From positions 1 to 9,823 of the forward strand of contig DDYY01000038.1 of the NCBI GenBank assembly GCA_002346225.1: DNA of 9,823 bases, given 5' to 3'. How positions within the stretch are numbered: position 1 is the first letter of the stretch; every line of letters begins with the position of its first letter. The stretch is from Bacteroidetes bacterium UBA3022. GTDB lineage: Bacteria; Bacteroidota; Bacteroidia; Chitinophagales; BACL12. Below are positions 6,201-9,823 of this stretch, piece after piece. Below the pieces are notes generated by a model that was given only the letters and a program-made list of their open reading frames with translations, was not told the DNA's origin and did not search any database. A program made the translations under genes and the position numbers.

Positions 6201-6329
6201 ATGGGCTGGAACGGAACAGGTAGAAATGGCATGCCTGCAGCTTCAGGTGTGTATGCCTGGGTGGCTGAGGTGGAATTCATATTTGGTGTCAGCAAGGTAG
6301 CTGCCGGTAATGTTATGATAATGCGCTGA
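3270..6329 (+). CDS. Large secreted repeat protein with gliding-motility-associated (type B) C-terminal sorting domain
   Basis: A 1019-residue surface or secreted protein. Residues 1-21 are a signal peptide (hydrophobic core, ASAQ at the cleavage site). Residues 22-290 form an N-terminal beta-rich region with 'YIGSNGWLSFGG', 'NRKLVLSFDNVPMF', 'FQIVLYETTNIVENHI' and 'TQGVHSLDG', a pattern common in Bacteroidota exported proteins. Residues 294-770 hold six tandem repeats of 77-81 residues, and 771-845 a diverged seventh. Residues 846-922 look like an Ig/PKD-type module ('VDAGPDVS', 'TTTYTVTSYDDYGC'). Residues 923-1019 are the type B sorting domain: VPNTFTPNGDLMND, TIYDRWGEVLW, GWNGTGRNG, SGVYAWV, ending in GNVMIMR. 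The type IX system should export it. Adhesion or cell-surface roles are common for such proteins, but none is shown here. The ATG at 3270 starts the signal peptide directly. Its sorting-domain type differs from that of the protein at 710-2434. Confidence 0.9.
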   Translation: MWKHFAMYFLLCAVVLPASAQLITSADTTICDPEPVVLEVLSSPSYGTTSYTFEEIDYAPETYAGTSISLSDDSYGGPYSIGFTFCFLGNEYTQFYIGSNGWLSFGGPGALSTTYTSASIPSTAAGVPKNCIMGPWQDWHPGLCGGCIKYQTIGTAPNRKLVLSFDNVPMFSCTTTYGKFQIVLYETTNIVENHITNKDFCGWAGGTATQGVHSLDGTVAFVVPGRNSTSWTADNETVRFVPSGITWYDDGGDIVGYGDSITVTPGATTTYTAEVESCDGLTYTSDVTITVGDDDASFSYGATSFCPDDIITPTSIAIPGGTFSIDPPDMPISSATGTVDLSGGEPGTTYTIEYLTPPGPCQSSSTVNITITPFDDASVTYDAPSFCPTGTTLPDVVVPGGTFTISPSGLVISPTTGQLTLSTGTIGTTYTITYTTAGFCPATATTTVTIDPLDDPAFSYDTSHYCPSGVAIPEITTPGGIFSITPASMSINATTGELNLATGIAGTTYTINYTTPSGPCSTSSTQTVTIDPLDIASFGYSAPSYCAGGTVSPSFITTPGGTFAVSPADLDVDPATGAVDLTTGTVGVSYAITYTTPAGPCSNSGSVTITIDPNDDSTFTYTADTYCPVGSTIPTVITPGGNFTASPAGLSLDAASGNINLAASTPGTYTITYVTPAGFCSSSSSEVVTIEAFTDAYFEYDASAYCPVGSILPTIDNPGGTFNAVAGLDMDLTTGAINLSGSTPGGPYNIIYNSPGCTEQDTFQLTVWPLPVLSFSMADLICYESAAIPLNAVPAGGTFTGAGVSGTFFDPGNTPAAGDYVVTYTYTDGNGCINSTSDNIEVIQNIVDAGPDVSIVENTSTLLLAEGGTVFTWSPETGLVCSGCQQTPAQPFQTTTYTVTSYDDYGCVAADDVTVTVVPFDDLSIFVPNTFTPNGDLMNDYLLPMGSDISMIRQFTIYDRWGEVLWRGENIPVNAMEMGWNGTGRNGMPAASGVYAWVAEVEFIFGVSKVAAGNVMIMR
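4149..5804 (+). repeat. Six tandem repeats of about 80 codons plus a diverged seventh
   Basis: These coding repeats begin at 4149, 4392, 4629, 4869, 5112, 5349 and 5580 (residues 294, 375, 454, 534, 615, 694 and 771). Units 1-6 share an aromatic-rich start (FSY/FTY/FEY), then FCP/YCP/YCA, P-x-x-PGG-x-F, an S/T-x-G-x-(L/I/V) strand, TYTI-x-Y and, near the end, G(P/F)C or PGC followed by a T-V-T-I strand. Two Cys per unit suggest one disulphide in each beta-sandwich module. Unit 7 keeps the Cys and GGTF but little else. DNA identity between units is low, so the duplications are old. Confidence 0.85.
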
Positions 6330-6344
6330 TTCAGAGCGAATCTG

Positions 6345-6352
6345 TAACTTTG
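6345..6352 (+). promoter_or_regulatory. Bacteroidota-type -7 box upstream of the aldehyde dehydrogenase
   Basis: TAACTTTG fits TAnnTTTG exactly and lies 19 bases before the TTG start at 6372. No exact TTTG -33 element is visible upstream. If used, it would drive the dehydrogenase and probably the M23 lipoprotein gene 12 bases beyond it. Confidence 0.5.
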
Positions 6353-6371
6353 AACACTTATCACGGCAGCA

Positions 6372-7814
6372 TTGATCACCATCCTCAATTATATCAACGG
6401 ACAATTTCTTCCTCCGGTCAATGGTCGTTATATCGACAATATTGATCCTGCAACAGGAACGGTGTACGGCAAGATAGCGGCTTCCGACAACGCAGATGTG
6501 GAGTTGGCGGTGCAAGCTGCACAAAAAGCTTTTCCGGTATGGAGTAAAACGGATATCATAGAGCGCTCCAGGGTATTGAGAAAATTAGCAGACCTTATTC
6601 TGGAAAACATCGATGAGCTGGCAGCCGCAGAGTCGCAGGATAACGGCAAGCCGCTGACACTCGCTACCAGTGTAGATATTCCCAGAGCAGCCCGCAACTT
6701 CGAATTTTTCAGCACCGCTATTCAGCAATTTGCTTCCGAATCGCACGCAAATGCCGGCGACAATATTCACTACACATTGCGACAACCATTGGGTGTGGTA
6801 GCCTGTATTTCACCCTGGAACCTGCCACTATACCTGTTTACCTGGAAGGTAGCCCCCGCCCTCGCAGCAGGTAATTGCGTTATTGCCAAGCCATCAGAAG
6901 TGACTCCCTATACAGCCTTCTTGCTGGCCGGACTGGCTCAAAAGGCGGGTTTCCCCGATGGTGTGTTCAATATCCTGCATGGCGATGGTCCGGATGCCGG
7001 AGCAGCTATGGTAGCGCATCCTGGCGTAAAGGCCATATCTTTTACAGGAAGCACGCGCGCCGGTAAAGAGATTGCAGCAGTGGCAGCGCCTGCATTTAAA
7101 AAGCTTTCCCTTGAACTGGGAGGTAAAAATCCTGTTGTCATATTTGACGACTGCCGCTATGAACACATGCTGAATGAAACGGTGCGCAGCGCATTCAGCA
7201 ATCAGGGTCAGATTTGTTTATGTGGGTCCCGGATTTACGTGCAGGATACTATTTATGAACGCTTTAAGCGTGATTTTGTAGCACGTGTAAGACAGTTAAC
7301 GGTAGGCGACCCCAAGGAGGTGGAAACAAAAATAGGTGCTGTAGTCAGTAAACAGCATCTGCAGAAAATTCTTTATTATCTTCGCGTAGCCGAAGAAGAA
7401 GGAGGACGGATGCTGTGCGGTGGAAAACAGATTTTTCCGCAGGGCAGATGTGCAGAGGGGTATTTCGTAGAACCTGCAATTATTGAAGGATTGGCCAATC
7501 ATTGCCGCATCAACCAGGAAGAAATTTTTGGTCCGGTAGTGAGTTTACAGTCTTTTACAACGGAGGAGGAGGCTTTAACAGCTGCCAACGATACTACCTA
7601 TGGTCTGGCGGCCGTTATCTGGACTGAAAACCTGAGCAGGGCGCATCGCATGGCGGAGCAATTGCAAAGTGGTTTAGTTTGGGTGAATTGCTGGATGGAG
7701 CGCGATTTACGCACGCCGTTCGGAGGAGTGAAGCAATCCGGCGTGGGAAGAGAAGGTGGCTGGGAAGCACTACGGTTTTTTACGGAAGCGAAAAATGTAA
7801 CAATCAAATATTAA
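6372..7814 (+). CDS. Aldehyde dehydrogenase, ALDH8 / muconic-semialdehyde dehydrogenase-like
   Basis: A 480-residue NAD(P)+-dependent aldehyde dehydrogenase (PF00171), full length for the family. It oxidises an aldehyde to an acid in the cytoplasm. Expected active-site residues are present: Asn150 in ISPWNLP, Lys173 in IAKPSE, Glu248 in LELGGKNP and the catalytic Cys282 in GQICLCGSR. The EEIFGPVV motif is also intact. The C-terminal VNCWMERDLRTPFGGVKQSGVGREGG is close to what I know of 2-aminomuconate and 2-hydroxymuconate semialdehyde dehydrogenases (ALDH8A1, XylG, AmnC). This suggests a role in tryptophan/kynurenine or aromatic ring-cleavage breakdown, but no other gene of such a pathway lies in the window. 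The start is TTG at 6372: the frame has no nearby ATG, and conserved sequence (NYINGQF) begins within six codons. The exact substrate is inferred. Confidence 0.85.
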   Translation: MITILNYINGQFLPPVNGRYIDNIDPATGTVYGKIAASDNADVELAVQAAQKAFPVWSKTDIIERSRVLRKLADLILENIDELAAAESQDNGKPLTLATSVDIPRAARNFEFFSTAIQQFASESHANAGDNIHYTLRQPLGVVACISPWNLPLYLFTWKVAPALAAGNCVIAKPSEVTPYTAFLLAGLAQKAGFPDGVFNILHGDGPDAGAAMVAHPGVKAISFTGSTRAGKEIAAVAAPAFKKLSLELGGKNPVVIFDDCRYEHMLNETVRSAFSNQGQICLCGSRIYVQDTIYERFKRDFVARVRQLTVGDPKEVETKIGAVVSKQHLQKILYYLRVAEEEGGRMLCGGKQIFPQGRCAEGYFVEPAIIEGLANHCRINQEEIFGPVVSLQSFTTEEEALTAANDTTYGLAAVIWTENLSRAHRMAEQLQSGLVWVNCWMERDLRTPFGGVKQSGVGREGGWEALRFFTEAKNVTIKY

Positions 7815-7826
7815 AATTCTTAACTA

Positions 7827-8873
7827 GTGCAATTAACAACAAGGAAAATTACCCTGGGCACGCACGCACTCTTACTTCCTGCTTTCTTATTCATTACATC
7901 TTGCGGTGTGATGGAACAGGCAATGCGCTCTTCGGCAGCAGATGACGAAGTGCTTATTGCTATGGAGGAACCTCAGTTTATTGAGGATTTCTACGAACCA
8001 GAAGTAAGCCGCATCGAGACTCCCATGGTAGAGGCCATCAGCTTTCGCGGTGATTTGCGTACCGGCGTTTGCGATGAAGAAGCTATCGCAGCCCGTGAAC
8101 TCACCTACAACCTGGATAACCTTCCCGGCATGAGCAATATAGGTGGTGGCGAAGAAGAAGCAACCGTTGACCTTACAGATGAAACAGAACTGGACGAGAT
8201 TACCATGAATGCCATGGAGAATGGCAGGTTCAATCCGTCCAAGATGGAAGGAAAGCTGGTCATTGATGTCCTGATGGAAGAAACTTCCTGCTATAACTTT
8301 CCACTCGACAATCTCAGAATCAACTCCAACTTCGGCTGGAGGCGCGGAAGAGTGCATGCTGGAATCGATCTGGATCTGGAAACCGGAGATCCGGTATACG
8401 CTATCATTGATGGTGTTGTAAAGGAAGCAGCTTATTCCAAAGGGTATGGTAACCTGGTTATTCTGGAACATGCCAATGGCTTGCAGACCTACTATGCTCA
8501 CTTGTCCAAAATCAATGTGAACGCAGGTGATATGATTGCTTCAGGTGAACAGCTCGGACTGGGTGGCAGCACCGGCCGTTCTACAGGACCTCACTTGCAT
8601 TTTGAAGTACGCTACCACGGAGCCTATATGGATCCCAGTAACTTGATTGACTTCAAAACAGGAGAACTGAAATCAACTGCGCTCACCCTCGAGAAAGGTA
8701 CCTTCAAAACACTGAACGACGTTAATACAGCTAAATACCACACCGTAAGAAGTGGTGATACCCTTTCCGGCATCGCCAGTAAATACGGAACTTCGGTTAG
8801 CAAAATCTGCCGCCTGAATGGTATTTCCGCCAAAAAGGTAATACGTCCTGGTCAGCGTTTGCGCGTACGATAA
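7827..8873 (+). CDS. M23-family peptidoglycan endopeptidase lipoprotein with C-terminal LysM domain
   Basis: A 348-residue cell-envelope enzyme likely to cut peptide cross-links in peptidoglycan. Residues 1-26 are a lipoprotein signal with lipobox ITSC, so Cys26 should be lipidated and membrane-anchored. Residues 36-150 form an acidic, low-conservation linker. The M23/LytM domain (about 160-275, PF01551) has zinc ligands His177 and Asp181 in HAGID and His258 in HLHFEV, with His225 (YYAHL) and His256 as catalytic partners, so it looks active. A LysM domain (304-347, PF01476; YHTVRSGDTLSGIASKYG) binds glycan. The start is GTG at 7827: it gives a complete lipoprotein signal, while the first in-frame ATG falls after the lipobox. 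Only 12 bases separate it from the dehydrogenase stop, so co-transcription is likely although the functions look unrelated. Confidence 0.9.
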   Translation: MQLTTRKITLGTHALLLPAFLFITSCGVMEQAMRSSAADDEVLIAMEEPQFIEDFYEPEVSRIETPMVEAISFRGDLRTGVCDEEAIAARELTYNLDNLPGMSNIGGGEEEATVDLTDETELDEITMNAMENGRFNPSKMEGKLVIDVLMEETSCYNFPLDNLRINSNFGWRRGRVHAGIDLDLETGDPVYAIIDGVVKEAAYSKGYGNLVILEHANGLQTYYAHLSKINVNAGDMIASGEQLGLGGSTGRSTGPHLHFEVRYHGAYMDPSNLIDFKTGELKSTALTLEKGTFKTLNDVNTAKYHTVRSGDTLSGIASKYGTSVSKICRLNGISAKKVIRPGQRLRVR

Positions 8874-8927
8874 TCCAATTAGTATATCGTCCTTTCTGCC
8901 CTTAGGCGGAATACAAGGGAAGCTGTG

Positions 8928-8935
8928 TATCTTTG
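8928..8935 (+). promoter_or_regulatory. Bacteroidota-type -7 box just before the MscS gene
   Basis: TATCTTTG is an exact TAnnTTTG match ending 3 bases before the ATG at 8939. TTAG at 8902-8905, about 22 bases upstream, is a weak -33 candidate. A start site at the usual distance would put the mRNA 5' end at or within a few bases of the start codon, giving a leaderless transcript. Confidence 0.5.
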
Positions 8936-8938
8936 AGC

Positions 8939-9484
8939 ATGCTACTGCAGGTTGTTTCAGAAACAGAAAAGTCACTGCAAGATTTCAATAACAGCTGGGA
9001 TCAGTTCGCCATCATGTTGCCGCGTGTATTGATTGCACTGGCCATCTTCATCATATTCATCCTCTTTTCTAAGCTGGTCCGGAAAATCTTTTTAAAGTTG
9101 CTCAAGAAGCGACTGAATAATCCTGCCGTTGCGACCATTTCAGCGGGTTTCCTATCCATAGTCTTTGTTTTTATAGGCTTGTTCTTCGCCCTCGATGTGC
9201 TGGGACTCGACAAAACAGTCAGTTCCCTGCTGGCAGGTGCCGGGATACTCGGTCTGGCGCTGGGTCTTGCATTGCAGGATACCCTCACCAGCGCAGTAGC
9301 CGGTATTGTCATGACCACTCGGAAGGCCTATAAGGTTGGAGATTATGTAGAGTCAGGGGGATATGAAGGAACTATACTGGAAATCAACCTGCGCAACACT
9401 ACCATCCTGCAAAATAGTGGCACCCAGGTAAAAATTCCCAACAGAAATGTATTTTCACAATTCCCTGTAAGTTTTGCGGAATGA
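8939..9484 (+). CDS. MscS-family mechanosensitive channel, C-terminally truncated
   Basis: A 181-residue N-terminal part of a small-conductance mechanosensitive channel (PF00924), an inner-membrane valve that releases solutes under osmotic downshock. Membrane helices lie at about residues 27-46, 66-87 and 94-126. The last is the Gly/Ala-rich pore helix (LLAGAGILGLALGLALQDTL) followed by the AGIVMTTRKAYKVGDYV signature. The beta domain (GYEGTILEINLRNTTI, VKIPNRNVFSQ) follows. Family resemblance ends at about residue 174 (position 9460); a few odd residues (FPVSFAE) then lead to TGA. The whole cytoplasmic alpha/beta cage domain is missing (E. coli MscS has 286 residues). This coincides with the start of unlike sequence, so the truncation may be a chimeric join rather than a biological stop. 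ATG at 8939 is preferred over the in-frame TTG at 8933, which lies inside the -7 box. Confidence 0.75.
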   Translation: MLLQVVSETEKSLQDFNNSWDQFAIMLPRVLIALAIFIIFILFSKLVRKIFLKLLKKRLNNPAVATISAGFLSIVFVFIGLFFALDVLGLDKTVSSLLAGAGILGLALGLALQDTLTSAVAGIVMTTRKAYKVGDYVESGGYEGTILEINLRNTTILQNSGTQVKIPNRNVFSQFPVSFAE

Positions 9485-9609
9485 TCACGGTCTGCTTGAC
9501 CTTTTGCTCTAAGATCTGTATTTTCAGAGTAGTATCTAGCAGTACCTGTGTGTGATCTTCCTTCGTAAAGAACTAATTTACATTGGGAAGAAGAAGAAGA
9601 GCCACCCAT
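9454..9609 (-). CDS. Beta/gamma-crystallin-like protein, N-terminal fragment
   Basis: From ATG at 9609 the minus strand reads MGGSSSSSQCKLVLYEGRSH and continues with TGTARYYSENTDL to ADRDHSAKLTGNCE, where likely homology ends near 9454. The pattern Y-E-x-x-x-x-x-G (residues 15-22) followed about 20 residues later by DRDHSA is like the first Greek-key motif of beta/gamma-crystallins, and NCE could start a second motif. There is no signal peptide. The open frame runs on to 9343, but from about 9454 that is antisense to conserved MscS coding sequence and should not be trusted. The fragment overlaps the last codons of the channel gene, where neither frame can be fully right. The family assignment is by eye from a short stretch. 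Confidence 0.4.
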
Positions 9610-9646
9610 TGTCTGGGTATTTATATTTACCGAGATTTTTATTTAA
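9610..9646 (-). promoter_or_regulatory. Short AT-rich intergenic segment with TATA-like and AATAAA-like motifs
   Basis: This 37-base gap lies between the minus-strand stop at 9647 and the ATG at 9609. Read on the minus strand it contains TTAAATAAAAAT, in which an AATAAA polyadenylation-like signal sits just after the stop, then ATATAAATA about 10 bases before ACAATGG. The motifs are short and could be chance, but the layout suits a compact eukaryotic or large-DNA-virus genome better than the flanking Bacteroidota sequence. Confidence 0.25.
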
Positions 9647-9823
9647 TTACATTGTAAGTATTACGAGCATGACGCACGAAAATATCGAAACCATTGAAGA
9701 TGTTCCGACCGCACCAATTTGAACACTCGATTTTTCGTAAAACGCTTTTTCTTCTTCGTCTTCACTCGAGGGTGATGGTGTAGGTGTAGGTGTAGGTGTA
9801 GGTGTAGGTGTAGGTGTAGGTGT
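9647..9823 (-). CDS. C-terminal fragment of a Thr-Pro-repeat protein with hydrophobic tail
   Basis: The minus-strand frame is open from the window edge to TAA at 9647-9649, 58 residues with no start. It begins with seven Thr-Pro pairs, then TPSPSS, the acidic run EDEEE, KAFYEKSSVQIGAVGTSS, and ends in a hydrophobic stretch, MVSIFSCVMLVILTM. A TP-rich stalk followed by a small-residue segment and a terminal hydrophobic tail resembles a tail-anchored or GPI-anchored eukaryotic surface protein; that is inference from composition. The hexamer repeat keeps frame and the tail is clean, which supports real coding. Nothing similar appears in the Bacteroidota part of the window. Confidence 0.45.
   Translation of the reverse strand, partial: TPTPTPTPTPTPTPTPSPSSEDEEEKAFYEKSSVQIGAVGTSSMVSIFSCVMLVILTM
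9777..9823. repeat. GGTGTA hexamer tandem repeat at the window edge
   Basis: Seven exact copies of GGTGTA (9777-9818) plus GGTGT run to the end of the window. On the minus strand they encode alternating Thr-Pro. If the window edge is a contig end, the repeat may be why assembly stopped there. Confidence 0.9.

Noticed and set aside
6331..6346. CAGA-GCGAA-TCTG inverted repeat after the large secreted protein as a terminator or operator
   Set aside because: A 4-bp stem is too short, there is no T-run, and it directly abuts the -7 box of the next gene.
7887..8501. Minus-strand open frame of 204 codons
   Set aside because: It lies opposite the M23 lipoprotein gene, whose signal peptide, zinc ligands and LysM-linked frame are clear; the antisense product shows no domain.
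8867..8907. Hairpin-like sequences after the M23 gene (ACGATA/TATCGT and GCC-CTTA-GGC) as a terminator
   Set aside because: The stems are only 3-6 bp, the first loop is 12 bases, and neither is followed by a convincing T-run.
9670..9721. Short plus-strand ATG frame in the region after the channel gene
   Set aside because: It has about 17 codons with no supporting features and lies opposite the better-supported Thr-Pro-repeat tail frame.

Overview
The window reads as a piece of a Bacteroidota chromosome, or a metagenomic contig from that phylum. Two large secreted proteins end in type IX secretion sorting domains, one type A ('YPNPA' type) and one type B (gliding-motility-associated). Start regions carry the Bacteroidota -7 box TAnnTTTG (TAACTTTG at 6345, TATCTTTG at 8928), and Shine-Dalgarno sites are weak or absent. 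The family cannot be fixed from sequence alone.

Positions 1-709 are an accessory patch. It opens with the 3' part of a tRNA-Asn(GTT) and its terminator. These are followed by a tRNA-like sequence (B), a small GIY-YIG nuclease gene, a second tRNA-like sequence (C), a decayed copy of the terminator and the 5' stub of what looks like another GIY-YIG gene. The tRNA-plus-terminator block at 1-105 is repeated imperfectly at 479-597, so the nuclease gene lies between direct repeats derived from tRNA-Asn. In both B and C, the 5' strands of the anticodon arm and the T arm are replaced by short perfect hairpins of the form TCCCG..CGGGA. The nuclease reading frame ends inside copy C, so its last residues are encoded by tRNA-derived sequence. 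This is the most unusual part of the window.

Positions 640-8873 are ordinary Bacteroidota genes. A strong bidirectional terminator (640-671) is followed by a minus-strand secreted protein (710-2434, type A sorting domain). On the plus strand come an RluA-family pseudouridine synthase (2538-3221), a 1019-residue secreted repeat protein with a type B sorting domain (3270-6329), an ALDH8-like aldehyde dehydrogenase with a TTG start (6372-7814) and, 12 bases later, an M23/LysM lipoprotein with a GTG start (7827-8873). No single pathway links these genes. The two sorting-domain proteins are probably exported by the same type IX secretion system, encoded elsewhere.

Positions 8928-9823 begin with an MscS-type mechanosensitive channel whose homology stops abruptly near 9460, without the cytoplasmic C-terminal domain. 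Beyond that point the minus strand carries two coding fragments of different character. One starts at 9609 and resembles the first Greek-key motif of a beta/gamma-crystallin. The other is the C-terminus of a Thr-Pro-repeat protein with a hydrophobic tail, running off the window end through a GGTGTA tandem repeat. The simplest reading is a chimeric junction near 9460, either an assembly artefact or a real recombination, joining bacterial DNA to a compact eukaryote-like or viral sequence.
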